A program made the translations under genes and the position numbers. The notes under the pieces are model-generated. The model made no database searches. It saw nothing but the letters and a program-made list of their open reading frames with translations, and was not told the origin of the DNA. From Erythroxylum novogranatense (Eukaryota; Streptophyta; Magnoliopsida; Malpighiales; Erythroxylaceae): 64,000 nt of DNA. Positions 44,353 to 57,459 of this stretch are shown here, one piece after another. The stretch covers positions 35,729,402 to 35,793,401 of the forward strand of contig CM057230.1 in assembly GCA_029891385.1 (NCBI GenBank), read 5' to 3'. Positions within the stretch are counted from its first letter, which is position 1; every line of letters starts with the position of its first letter.

Positions 44353-45031
44353 ATAAATGGTACATACTCACATAAATTTTGTACTTATAACTATTATGTA
44401 TATACAATTTATGTACTTGTACGCATGTACACTACCATATGTTATGAGCATGATATTAGCTATTGCATAAATGTATATACCATGTGTAATATGTGTACAT
44501 AGTCTATAACATTATGCACATATATTACAATGTGATATGCATTACATGTTATTTAATAGTATACTAGTACTATATATAGTAGTACATACTATATTAGTTA
44601 TGCATACTAACTCATTTGTGCATACTATACAATGGAAAGTAATTCACAAACTGAATAGATATACTGTTGTATTTTAGTAATTACAACTGTATAATGAGCT
44701 ACAATATGTATGGTATAGTATGTATATGAATACATGGTATATATACTATATGCATGTATATACTGCACATATGTATGGTACCATATTGTACATGTGTCCA
44801 TGTATACGTATTAAACATATGTATATTCACAATATATACTATATGCATAGCTAATGGGTACATGTATACCATTAAATTATATATACATATAGTGTACACA
44901 CTATTACTATAAGAAATATGTACACATTCATAGTGATTGTAATGTGTAGTACAATGGTTATAAGTTTGCATAGTACATAACTATTATTTGATGTAATAGC
45001 TATTGTTAATTATATTTCTATTGGCATACTG
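44353..45031. other. Background tract II, first part
   Basis: Same palindromic-word DNA as tract I (ACTAGTACTATATATAGTAGTAC near 44565). It ends in the target-site duplication TACTG (45027-45031) of copia F and continues at 48602. No gene. Confidence 0.8.
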
Positions 45032-45573
45032 TGTTAGAGTAGTGCCCTAAAGGCAATCGCCTTTAGCGCGCATTGTACAAAGTTGTGTACATACTTTATG
45101 AATAAATAAAGAAAGGCATATTTCATTAATTTGGTGTTCATTATTTATGAATTGATATTGATCTATAAGCAAATTAATGAAGTCCATGGTACATGACATA
45201 GCATGAAGGAAATTGTGATGTGATCATACTACTGAGATTCCTATCATGTGCAATTATGTCAAGATTCAAATTATCCTAGTCGAGGATTACTTGGCTCGAC
45301 ATCGGTATTAGGAGAGACTAGCACATGTCAAGCCCTTGATTTGATCAAGCAAAGGATCTCGTAGCGTAAATATGAGATATTTAGGGTTGAGATGTGAATG
45401 CTTACTAGAGGTAGTAAGTACATTGGATGACCTACTATGAGATTATCACATGGATGTCCTATTCTAATGTCAGTGATAATCTCATCATAGCAATGGTGCA
45501 AGTATCCTTAGACTTAAGGTACTCAAGGATATCTTGGATATTGATTCGTGCTTTAACTCCATTTCTTGTTGCT
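45032..45573 (+). repeat. 5' LTR of copia F, truncated
   Basis: From TGTTAGAGTAGTG; 45427-45573 matches 47242-47390 of the 3' LTR, then diverges where the deletion to gag occurs. It includes a short inverted repeat (AAAGGCAATCGCCTTT at 45049). Confidence 0.82.
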
Positions 45574-47241
45574 CGTAGGACTCTACTTCTTCCGGTTCAA
45601 AGAAAAGAAATCAAGAAGAAAAGGTCTAAGAAACCAAAAGGAAGTGCACCAAAAGAAAACCAAAGAAATCGCACTAAAGGAACTTGCTTCCATCAGGCAA
45701 GACCGCCACCGAAGCTTAGCTCAGAAGTCTATCTGGAAGAATTGAAGCAGAAGAAGTCATCATATGCATCAGCTCCTTCAAGTATGTTTGTCATTGAGGT
45801 TAATACTGTTTCTGACCATAACATATGGGTATTAGATACCGGTTGTGGCTCACACATATGCAATGATATGCAGGGCCTCAGGGATAGTAGACAGCTCATG
45901 AAGGGAGAACTAGACCTGCGTGTAGGAAAAGAAGCAAGAGTTGCTGCATTAGCCGTAGGCACTTATTTTTTGTCACTCCCTAGTGGGCTTGTAATTAAAC
46001 TGGATGAATGTTATTTTGTACCTGTTTTAACAAAGAACATATTGTCTGTTTCTTGTTTAAATAGAGCTAGTTTCCATTTGACTTTTAGTAGCAATGGTTG
46101 TTCTATTAGATTGAATGGAATCCTCTATGGTACTGGTACATTATGCAATGGAATTCACATATTAGATATGTCACATCCAATTATGAATGTCAATGACACG
46201 AAAAGACATAAACGAGATAATTTAAAATCAACCTACTTATTGCGTTGTCATCTTGGCCATATAAATGAGAGACGCATAGCTAAGCTTCATAAGAGTGGTA
46301 GTTTAGGGTCATTTGATTATGAATCATATGACACATGTGAATCTTGTTTATTAGGCAAGATGACTAAGTTACCCTTTAAGGGAAAAGGTGAAGGAGCGAC
46401 TGGAGTATTAGACCTAATACATTCAGATGTATGTGGTCCGATGTCCATCCATGCTAGAAGTGGTTGTCTTTACTTCATTACCTTTATCGATGATTATTCT
46501 CGATATGGGTACCTGTATCTGATGAGATACAAATATGAAGTATTTGCAAAGTTCAAACAATTCAGAAATGAAGTAGAAAACCAACTTGGGAAAAGTATCA
46601 AAACATTACGATCCGATCGTGGTGGGGAATACTTAGACCAACAATTTTTAGATTATCTCAGGGATAATGGGATTTTATCTCAATGGACTCCACCTTACAT
46701 ACCACAGCATAATGGTGTGGCAGAAAGGAGAAATCGAACCTTGTTAGACATGGTACGATCGATGATGGGCTTTGCAGAGTTACCGAAATCCTTTTGGGGG
46801 TATGCACTCGAGACAGCTGTTTACTTGCTAAACAGAGTTCCATCAAAGACAGTTGATGTTATTCTATATGAGATGTGGACTAACAAAAGACCCTATCTTA
46901 CTCATTTAAAAGTTTGGGGTTGCCCTGCTTATGTGAAGCGGATACAGTCAGATAAACTTGATGCAAAGTCTGACAAATGTTTGTTAAGTAGGATATCCTA
47001 AAGAAACAATGGGATATCAATTCTACCTTGTTGAGGAACAAAAGGTGTTTGTTTTAAAGCATGCTGTCTTTTTAGAGAAAGAGTTTCTTTTACAAGAAGA
47101 CAGTGGGAGATAGATAGAACTTGAAGAAGTTGAAGATGCTCGAATGCACGCAGATCAATCGCTCGAACTCAAACTGTGACTCATACAGATGAAGTAACAG
47201 TTCAACCTTCTATAACACACGAAATTCGTAGGTCACGTAGT
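45574..47241 (+). pseudogene. gag-pol: Copia F protease and integrase
   Basis: After a short lysine-rich gag remnant the zinc knuckle is destroyed (CFHQARPPPKLSS). The protease has WVLDTGCGSHICN. The GAG-pre-integrase domain has LLRCHLGHINERRIAKLHKS and CESCLLGKMTKLPF. The integrase core has all three acids: D in IHSDVCGPM, D in LRSDRGGEYLD, E in HNGVAERRNRTLLD. The frame ends at 47001 by a frameshift. The rest (EFLL-type linker, RRSRS) runs to 47241, where it joins the LTR. RT and RNase H are absent. The open frame begins within the LTR at 45427, which is not a real start. Confidence 0.9.
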
Positions 47242-48084
47242 ATATGACCTGCTATGAGATCATCACATGGATGTCCTATTCTAATGTCAGTGATAATCTC
47301 ATGATAGCAATGGTGCAAGTATCCTTAGACTTGAGGTACTCAAGGATATCTTGATATCTTGATTCGTGCTTTAACTCCATTCCTTGTTGCCTTACAGAGG
47401 TCGCTCATAGGGTGGTGATTAGGTACAGCTTGAGGTATTCGAAGGTAATTGAGTAGCCAATAGAGGATTCACCACTTCTGTGATAGCAGAAGATGATACC
47501 CATGGCCTCTTGCCAGGGTCATTACTTGGAAATCTCTGGCCGGAGTACTTATGTCATGAAGAATGTCTTCATTGACATATAAAGTAATGAGTCCCAGGAC
47601 AAGAATTGATATCACTTGGACTAGATTTGACGTAGTCAGTCTAGTAAGAGTTGACACTTTGCCCATACTCATAACCAAGTGGGGTATAGCATCGTGAAAG
47701 GACTAATTGTACAAAGAATTGTCTATGGAAAGGTTCGTGATATTGTTCGTGATGAACATAGGTTCATTCGTCAAACCAATTATTTTCCGGTCAATTGGGG
47801 TCATGATGTGTTGCTAGATAACGCCATGACTTGCTTAGATTAAGTGTTAATCCAAGTGGCCAACATAACCGAGAACCTAATGGGTTACACGATAAAAGTG
47901 ATTAGAGAATTGTAAAATAGTTTTAGATAGAGATCCAATATATGGAGAGCAATAGGACTAAAAGGATCCCGATGAGATTGGGATATGTCCCGATGAGATC
48001 GCGACGTTGATATTGTTGAAACAGGTCTTCGGTGTTTTTTTCCATACTGGGACCCGGTAGGATCGACCCCAGTGTGATTGTATC

Positions 48085-48153
<69 letters not shown>

Positions 48154-48596
48154 TAACGTGGAAGCTTCACCAACTTTGCATTAAATGTCTTTAATTACTA
48201 AAGAGACAAATGGCAAATGAAGGAAAAAAGAGGATGATGGTCGTTGGTTTTGAAGAAAGGTTTTGAAAATAAAAGGCTTTTTTCTCTTCATTCATCGATC
48301 ATCACTCTACATCATTTTCTCCAAGCTTCTCCTTCATCGTCTTCTCCTAGCTCTCCAAGAATAAGGTAAGATCTAGCAGTCTTCACTTTATTCTAGCTAT
48401 TCCCGGGTCAAAGGGTTTGCCCCGGTTAGGTTCTCCGACCTCTGCGTGGATACCGTTAGAGACGGTCTCCTTTGGTCGTTATGGTTTGACATTGTTATAT
48501 AGACACATGGATCCTGACTTTCGGGAAGGTCCCGGAATAAAATTTTTTGTTTTCCGCACCGTGTGCATGTGATGCACACACCGGGATTTTTCTACA
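47242..48596 (+). repeat. 3' LTR of copia F, start deleted
   Basis: From ATGACCTGCTATGAG (matching 45427) to the ...CTACA terminus, with the LTR body including an (AT)n run. Roughly 400 bases of LTR start are missing compared with the 5' copy. Confidence 0.8.
48091..48150. repeat. (AT)30 microsatellite in LTR F
   Basis: Sixty bases of uninterrupted AT. It is simple slippage DNA inside the retroelement, distinct from the mixed-word background tracts. Confidence 0.97.
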
Positions 48597-51500
48597 TACT
48601 GTACACACCATTGTATAATTGTATATAACTATTCAATAGCATAATATCTTTTACAATAAATTGTAAAGTAGGGTATAGTATTATGCATACATACTTGCAT
48701 GTGTCACATATGGTATCTATAGTGTATTACATACATTTACTAGGAATGTAAATATTATGGCACATATCACATTTGTACCATTGTATAGTTTATTTATATG
48801 TAAATATACACATACGTAAGGTACATGTGTACTATGCACTAAACAATAGATATACTAATTAGTTATGTATATGTACTATACATAACTAATTAGTATATGT
48901 ATTGGTTATGTATAGTATAACAATTATACTATATTAGTCTATAGTATAATTAGTCACATATAATTATTGTACATGTAATGGTAAATATGTAATATAGTAT
49001 GTACCAATAATACCATGTATAACTAATTTAATACATGGCAACATAATACATATGTATACATGTATACATACTACAATTTGGGAACATACATTATGTATGC
49101 ATGCATAATGTACTATTATATGTTAACCATTAGTCTATGTATACATGTATACATATGTACACCATGTATAAAACTATACCATCTAATTACCCATATGTGT
49201 AGTGCATAGGTACGCTACTATACCATGGTGAGTATATTATACACTTTATACATACAATATATATAGATACAATAGTATGTATAACATGTAGCCATTGAGT
49301 ATTATTATATAATGTAATTGGTTAGTATATAGTTATACATGCATATGCACTAGTATACTTGTATTATGTGTATATAGTATATGCATAGTTGACTATATTA
49401 TACACGCATAATTGTACTATTATGTATTTATACCATTGCAAATAAATTGTAATAGCACCATAATAGTGCAACTACCATGGTATATCACTACCATATAGGA
49501 ATGTATATAACGGTTAATTTGTATTATGCATGTGTACATGCATAATACAATAGACATGTATTACATTTTATAATACATTAATATGCCATGGTAATGTACA
49601 TGGTATATATACCATAGTATATACACATACACGTATGGTACATATAATATACCATTGATAGTACACATGGAAAGTAATGTAACATGTATACATGTATACC
49701 AGTTACAATTCATACAATAATCTAGACTACGCATATGTGTTAGTACATAATACTGTACTACACATATTGTTACACTATGTACACATACATTTACTAGGAC
49801 ATGCATGTGGTACATACATATGTGCATACATGGTCCATACTGTATTGGATGTTATTCCCGAATACATATGTATATACTATACACACTTGCATGGTAATAC
49901 ATGTGTACATATGCATGTATTATTAGTATGTGCACACATGGCAATGTATCTATTGTATATATGTCCATACATGTAACTATGGTGTGCACCACTAGTGTAT
50001 ATGTATATACTATACATCACATGGTATTATTAATATGTGCTAATACTAATATACTTATAGTATCCCAATACATATGTACACATAAAGTACATATATGTAT
50101 ATATAAGTACTTTATGGTAGTGTACAATGGTATATGTGTATACATGTACAATGGTAAAATGTCACGAAATGTCATATGTAGTTATACACATTAGTAGTTG
50201 GCATACTACATTGTTACTACATAGTGTAGGTATAGTACATGCATAGGCATATAGTACAATAATATGCATCACTATGTACATATGTGTATATACAATAATA
50301 CACATGCATATGTATAGTCACATGCATTGTGATGCATACCATGCACTAGCTGGCATGGTACATATACTTGTATAATAACACATTGTAATTTTACATGAAT
50401 ATATCTACCGTGTATACTATATGGTGTGAGCATGGTATACCACACTACTACATGTTATCTAGAGTATGTGTACTATGCATAACATAGTATCTATAGTATT
50501 TACGTGCATATACCACATATTTAGTGTGGTATATTATACATGCAAATATACATGTCACTATGTACACATGCAATTGTAAGTACACACTAACTACAGTATG
50601 ACATGTATGCAGACATATATTACAATAGTTAGTGTATAGTTATACATATGTACACATATAAGTATGCCTGTGTACACATATTTACCATGTTGCATGTGTA
50701 CACATATACCATGCGCGTATAGTAATGTACATGCAATGACACACGTATGGTAGAATATATCTACCTATGTGTGTAAAGCATATGTAGCTTACCACAATGG
50801 CTATGCACATATGGTACCATAAACACAACTATGTGCATATGAATACATACAATTGTATCAACCACGTATAGCTCATTACTGTATATTGCTAATGAATGCA
50901 ATTATATACATATGGTATAGCATGCACATATGCTATGGTGTATACTAGCATATGTAGTTATGTGACAATGTGTGGGTATAGCTATGCGTGCTATACCATA
51001 TGCTACACTTGTATATCAATTGTGTATTATGTTACAGTGTATACACTAAATATTATTTATCCTATAGTACATATTGTGTACTATGATAGTGACTTTAGTT
51101 ACTACCATAGTGATGTGTACTATGGTATACATGCATGGTACCATGGTACATAATGGTTAACATGTGCATGGTGATGTACATGGTGCATAATAGTATGTCA
51201 CACTATATATAGTAGAGTGCATGTACTACACTGAATATGTACCATGTATTACATGGTACATATGCACATATGTACACTATGTAGTGGTAATAATGTATTA
51301 TTACCATGGTATATATGTGCATATGGCTATATACTATATAGTATTGTATACATGTGTACACATAATACATGGTATTGTATGTGCATACGGTACCATTACA
51401 TATGTATAGTTATGCATAGTGTGGTACTTGGTACATGTATAATATATTAGTACACTATATGTATCAATCACGTAAAGTGTAGCACCATTGTATATGGCAT

Positions 51501-52908
51501 GGCATGCACTATGCAATCTATTGTAGTTATGTATGGTATCATAGTATAACTGGTGTAATTACACTATGTGAATAGTTACATAACTACAATGTATACGTGC
51601 ATATAACTATGTATCCATAGATACACTTATTAGTGGTGCATAGTTATGTGCTCAACACTTGCGGCCACACTATAACTATATGCTAGTACATGTAGCATAT
51701 AATGTATTGTGTAATAGCCATGTATGGTACTATTATTGTATAGCTATGTATATAGTACTGTACTAATTGCATGTGTACAAGGTATATATACCATAGTATA
51801 TAGTATATGGCATATGTACACACATGTATAGTACCATGTCATACACATGCATAATGTATATTTAGGTATACTAATACATTAACTTTGCAGCATGCTATGG
51901 TATAATACATGGTGCATATACACATTATAACATGTATGTACACATGTTACATACATGTTATTGTATATACATATGGTACTTAGTTGCCAATGTGTACTAG
52001 TACATTATACAGTATGGACTATGTAACTATATGTAGTACACTATTGTAGTGAACACAATAGTGTGTATGCACACTAAGGGTGAATTGCAACTAATTTAAT
52101 TACCATATATAGTACCATGCGTCTATGTGTACCACTATGGTATTATGCGTATAGTTATGTTACAATATATTGCCATGTGTGCATATGCACTAGTCTAATT
52201 ATGGGTAACATGCAATTGGGTACATTTTGCACTATTGGTAACATGTCAATGCATGTGTACACATAAGTGGTAATATAAATGTTACCACACCATGTAATGT
52301 ATACCATACTACATTAGTATCTACCAAATAGTGTGCATGTACAATAAATGTCTATAGTTATACTATTATTTTGCACTATGGTACCACTCAACACTATGTA
52401 CATGCTATATAAGGTACACACGTATACCATGGTAATTAGACTATGTATAGTGTGCACAACCATGGTACATAATGGATGGTATGTACCATCCTTTATAACA
52501 CAGTACATAATTGTGCACACTAGAACATTGTACATATACTAGTATACATATAGGGTACTATATTATACTATGTAGCACCACCATATGTATTATATAATAG
52601 CATCAAGCATGTACACGTGTATTTCTAGAGTAACAGTGTGTACATATTTACATATATATGGTACCATATGTGCACATGCATATAGTCCACAAGTGAGTAG
52701 TGATGTGCATATACTATACACATTATGTGATAACCATGGCACATAATGCATGTACTACATAATATATGGTATGCATACATAATGGATGGTATGTACCATC
52801 CTCTATAACATAGTACATAATTGTGCACACTAGTACATTTGTACATATACTAGTATACATATAGGGTACTATATTATACTATGTAGCACCACCATATGTA
52901 TTATATAA
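48597..52908. other. Background tract II, main part
   Basis: Palindromic-word DNA. In 49561-49800 (240 bases) I count three GA and two TC steps. In 51121-51180 (60 bases) there are seven six-base palindromes: GTATAC, ATGCAT, GGTACC, CCATGG, GTTAAC, ACATGT and TGTACA. Open frames on both strands have the same skewed composition and no family resemblance. No gene, tandem monomer or retroelement part is seen apart from the duplication at 52471. Confidence 0.8.
48850..48898. repeat. 22-bp perfect hairpin in tract II
   Basis: Stem 48850-48871 (ATATACTAATTAGTTATG...) pairs perfectly with 48877-48898 around the loop TGTAC. Confidence 0.95.
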
Positions 52909-53896
52909 TGATACGGTAACAACCTAGAATCAATGTCTAGATCACCTCCGTTTCAATGATTGTTCCCAAACCTAAATTCAATCAATCTAACAAGACCATT
53001 CACCCCCAAAACAGCAAGGAATTGGTAACAAAGAGTATAAGATTGTAGGAATTGAATTAACGCCACAAGTTAGAACTTACTTGATAAGTTGAATCAATCC
53101 TTAAGGTAAAACAAGCAAGAATCTCAATTCTCTCTTGAAGAATGCTTTCTAATTTTATTGATCTCTCTAAAAACTCGTGTTCATGGCTAAAGCAAAGGTT
53201 TAAATACCCTTTGCAATGTAAACCCTAACAAAGATAACCTAAAAACCTTAAAGAAAGCCCAAAATATCAAAAGGCCTTCTTGAAACAAATCTGCCCAAGA
53301 ATTGGGCTTTTAAACTAGGCCCACAAGCTTGGTTCCTTAAAATAAAACATGCACATGACTTTTTTAATGAAGCACATGCACACTTAATGCAAATCACCCC
53401 ATGAAAAAGCCTAAAAGAAGTCCACATGCCCCTTATAAGATAAAATAAGCCTAAGCCCATTGATTAGACTTATGCTTGTGAAAATTGGCTAAGTGTTAGC
53501 CCTCTTGGTTTGATGCCTCCAATGTGCACACACACTTAGGTGTCTTCCTAAGCTCTTCCCCAAGCTTGATCAACAAAACTTCTTGAAGTTCTTGTGAAAC
53601 AAAAGCTTGTACATAAATATAAAATTGTGCTTTGAGCTTGTTGGAGCGTGACCTTGTAATTGGACCCATTGGCACCCTCAAGTCTCCATTGCCTTGGTGA
53701 GTTGTATCATATAATAGCATCAAGCATGTACACGTGTATTTCTAGAGTAACAGTGTGTACATATTTACATATATATGGTACCATATGTGCACATGCATAT
53801 AGTCCACAAGTAAGTAGTGATGTGCATACACTATACACATTATGTGATAACCATGGTACATAATGCATGTACTACATAATATATGGTATGCATACT
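52471..53896 (+). repeat. 310-bp tandem duplication, second copy holding LTR A6
   Basis: Unit one 52471-52780 and unit two from 52781 begin AATGGATGGTATGTACCATC. Unit two continues past LTR A6 to 53896. About seven differences separate them (for example CTTTATAACACAG and CTCTATAACATAG). Unit one preserves the empty site of the LTR insertion. Confidence 0.93.
52909..53709 (-). repeat. Solo LTR A6 of gypsy A
   Basis: Reverse-oriented family A LTR, TGATACGGTAAC...GTTGTATCA on plus, 801 bp. About 100 bp are missing inside (at 53300, where GCCCAAGAA joins TTGGGCTTTTAAAC). It is flanked by the 5-bp duplication TATAA (52904-52908, 53710-53714), and the empty site is preserved at about 52594-52604. 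Confidence 0.95.
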
Positions 53897-55710
53897 ATGT
53901 ACCCATGCAGTGCACATAATAGTATGTACTATGCTATGTACATGTGTACATATGCTTGTACCCATTAGCTATGCATATAGTAAATATTATACACTGCTAC
54001 ATAGTACCACTTAATATCTGCATATGTACCATTAGTATCTATGCATGCTAATAATGGAATAGTTACACATATGTTAGTTACACCTACATATACATTATTC
54101 ATAATTATACATTAACTATACCATTGAGTATAGTATACTATAGTACCATATGCTATTGAATAACAATTACACATGTACTATGAATACCTAGTATCTATAT
54201 GTGTATAGTATATGCAGGGTATACATATGTACATATAATTGTTACTATATGCGAGATATAGTTACTATTATTGTCCACTGTAGTGTCTAGTACTTAGAAT
54301 GCATATGGTGGCAATACATGTAAGTATGCCACTAGTGTATACAGTACACTAGTATAATATAACAATTATACATATGCATAGTAATTACACATGTATGCAT
54401 ATAATTAGATGCATGTGACACATGCATATGGTGTCATGTTTATCACATATGTACTAGCATACTATGGTGGTTACATAAGGTTTGGTACTTTTTCTATCAT
54501 TGTATACCACTACCGCTACCATTTTATAGTAGTGTGGTATTATATGCATATGTAGTCTGTAAATATGCACATGACGTCAATTTATGGTGTACATATGCAC
54601 TATTATGAGCTAGTAATGTATACATGGTAACTAGTTAGTGCTACTATATGTATATGTAAGTACTTTATGGTAGTGGCATAAAGTACTTAAATGGTAATAG
54701 TTATGTACACATGCATAACTATTACCAATTAACTATTCCCAAATTCTATTACACATGCATAGTTATGGTGAGTGTAGTACCATGGTACACATCAAGGTAC
54801 ACATCTAACTATGTCATTCATAACTATTAGTATGGTACACATATAGATATATGTACACATATGCATTTTTACTATTATGGATATTAAATAATATTTGACT
54901 TTATAGATAAAGTTATAACCCTATATGTTACTACCATAACAAATATACCTAGTAGCTCATTATGTACTATGGTATGTGTATGTGTTATGCTAGTAGTGCA
55001 TACACATATGTATACACTATTATTGTACATACAAGTTATAACTATATGTGCATATCATGTATTATACACATATGTTTGCTACTATGTACAGTGGATAACC
55101 ATGCATTATACTAATGTGTGCCAATGGTATTAACCATGGTACACATACTAGTACAAATATAAGTATACCATTATTGTATATGTATGAATAGTATAATACA
55201 CGTGTATGCAACTATAACATGTATATATGCATGGTACACAACCATGCAATGTACACATGTTATTGCATGTATGCAGACACATACTAGTACCCTATATTAC
55301 ATACCATAGGGTACTAGTATGTGTACCATATGTATAATATGGTACTAGTGTACTATATTACATGTGTTATGGCAGCACTATTGATTAGTATACCATACCA
55401 ATCAATAGTGTATGTAATGTATAATAGTAAACACACATGCATAATACATTTGGTAATATAGCTCATTGTGCCAATGACATAAATTATTGTACACATAGCA
55501 TAATTGTAAGTATCCATTGTGTATGTTTACATTGTGTACACATGCATGTGATATTAGATATGCATCTATAAAATGTATAATGCATGTGATATAAAATGTA
55601 CCATAGCATTCAGATGCATGTCATATTTAGATGCATACATACATAGTGATACCACTATTACACAAGTATAATAACTTGTACACGTGTATTCAATATTATG
55701 TACTAATGGT
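53710..55710. other. Background tract II, last part
   Basis: Palindromic-word DNA as before, up to the LTR of gypsy G. It includes hairpins at 55277-55324 and near 54657-54690 (TAAGTACTTTA...TAAAGTACTTA). No gene. Confidence 0.8.
55277..55324. repeat. 19-bp perfect hairpin in tract II
   Basis: Stem 55277-55295 (ACACATACTAGTACCCTAT) pairs with 55306-55324 around a 10-base loop. Confidence 0.95.
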
Positions 55711-56302
55711 TGATACAAAAACCCCAAGAAAGCAAGGTTCTTGAAACCCGCTAATCCTATTAAATCAAAACCCCTACCTTTCTAATTCTAAGAACATGCT
55801 AGTTCAAACCCCAATTAACAGAAATTGAGACCCAAACCCAAAGAAAACTGAAGAATTGAACACGCCACAAGTGATTACCTTGATAAGTGATGCAATCCTT
55901 GAAGTAACAATAAGAAGAATACACCTTATTGAAGAGAATATCTCTCAATTTCGTTCATCAACCAAATCTGTTGTTTACAAGCATAAAATAAAGTATTTAT
56001 ACCCTTTCCCACGACCTAAACCTAAAAGGAATAGGTTACAATACCCTTTAATGCTAAAACAAGCCTAATCCTAACTAGTTTCGGAGTTTACAGCCCAATA
56101 ATGCAATCTGATCCTAATTCAATTAGGATTGGGTTAAACTAACTTAAATAAGACCAAAATAACTTAAATAAACCTAAAGCAATTACTAATAAATACCTAG
56201 CCCATAACAAGTCTCTTTGGGCCTAAGAAACAAAGGATAAATAACAAGCCTAATGTATTAAAATAAGTCCATAAGAATAATTGAACTTGTCTTGAAATTT
56301 GG

Positions 56303-56517
56303 CTAAGTATTAGCCCTTCCACATGCCCTTTCTAGAAGAATCACAAGCTTGACTACTCCATTTGAATTCTCTATAGATGGTTCGGTCTTGTCATAAAGGT
56401 GAGATGTAATGTGACTTTGAACAAACCCTTGAAGTGCTTGTTTAAGCCTTGCTGCACGTTGCCTTGTAATAGCTCCACTTGGCAAAGTAAGCTTGTCTTG
56501 GCGTGTTGCACCTTGAT
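56303..56517 (-). pseudogene. pol: Gypsy G pol tail within the LTR
   Basis: Minus-strand frame GATRQDKLTLPSGAITRQRA then ARLKQALQGFVQSHI, the basic tail seen in families A (GPITRSRSNKLK) and C (GPVTRSRAKRIK). It is the continuation of the frame at 57426-57635 once A5 is removed. Confidence 0.8.
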
Positions 56518-57428
56518 TGATACAACTCACCGAGGCAATGGAGACTTGAGGATGCCAATGGGTCCAATTACAAGGTCACGCTCCAACAAGCTTAAAGCAC
56601 AATTTCAGATTTGTGTACAAGCTTTTGTTTCACAAGAACTTCAAGAAGTTTTGTTGATCAAGTTTTGGGAAGAGCTTAGGAAGACACCTAAGTGTGTGTG
56701 CACATTGGAGGCATCAAATCAAGAGGGCTAACACTTAGCCAATTTTCACAAGCACAAGTCTAATCAATGGGGTTGGGCTTATTTTATCTTATAAAGGACA
56801 TGTGAACTTCTTTTTGGCTTTTTCATGAGCTGGTTTGCATTAAGTGTGCATGTGCTTTATTAAAAAAGTCATGTGCATGTTTTATTTTAAGGAACCAAGC
56901 TTGTGGGCCTAGTTTAAAAGCCCAATTCACCTCTCTTAAGTTAGTCTTCTATTTTGTGGTTTTCTTATCCTATTTGGACAAGGACTAGTAAATTTTAATT
57001 AGTTTTGAAGCCCAAATCTATGTGGGATTTATTCTTGGGCAGATTTGTTTCAAGAAGGCTTTTTTTTTTATATTTTGGGCTTTCTTTAAGGTTTTTAGGT
57101 TATCTTTGTTAGGATTTAGATTGCAAAGGGTATTTAAACCCTTGCTTTAACCATGAACACGAGTTTTTAGAGAGATCAATAAAATCAAAAAGCATTCTTC
57201 AAGAGAGAATTGAGATTCTTGCTTGTTTTACCTTAAGGATTGATTCAACTTATCAAGTAAGTTATAACTTGTGGCGTTAATTCAATTCCTACAATCTTAT
57301 ACTCTTTGTTACCAATTCCTTGCTGTTTTGGGGGTGAAGGGTCTTGTTAGATTGATTGAATTTAGGTTTGGGAACAATCATTGAAACGGAGGTGATCTAG
57401 ACATTGATTCTAGGTTGTTGTCGTATCA
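56518..57428 (+). repeat. Solo LTR A5 of gypsy A
   Basis: 911 bp, TGATACAACTCACCGAGG...GTTGTCGTATCA, flanked by the 5-bp duplication TTGAT (56513-56517, 57429-57433). It has small changes including a T run at 57060. Its pol-tail frame (GPITRSRSNKLKAQ) is open but unlinked to any pol. Confidence 0.95.
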
Positions 57429-57459
57429 TTGATCTCCATTGCCATGGCTTCTTGTATCA

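Larger units (their letters stand above)
45032..48596 (+). mobile_element. Copia family F, internally deleted
   Basis: Starts TGTTAGAGTAGTG and ends ...TTTTTCTACA, flanked by the 5-bp duplication TACTG (45027-45031 and 48597-48601). The 5' LTR has lost its 3' part together with the PBS and most of gag. The 3' LTR has lost its start, along with RT, RNase H and PPT. Protease and integrase remain. It differs from family E in sequence and in which parts survive. Confidence 0.9.
55711..57459 (-). repeat. 3' LTR of gypsy G, split by solo LTR A5
   Basis: On plus it runs TGATACAAAAACCCC...GGCTTCTTGTATCA, in two parts (55711-56517 and 57434-57459) around A5. The minus-strand TATA box TATAAATA is at 56001-55994. 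The LTR start again lies in the pol frame at GGNDTRSHGNGD. Family A, B, D and G LTRs share the stretch CACTTGTGGCGTG or close variants. Confidence 0.88.

Noticed and set aside
48091..48150. The (AT)30 run as part of the background tract class
   Set aside because: It is a plain microsatellite inside a copia LTR and lacks the mixed-word pattern.
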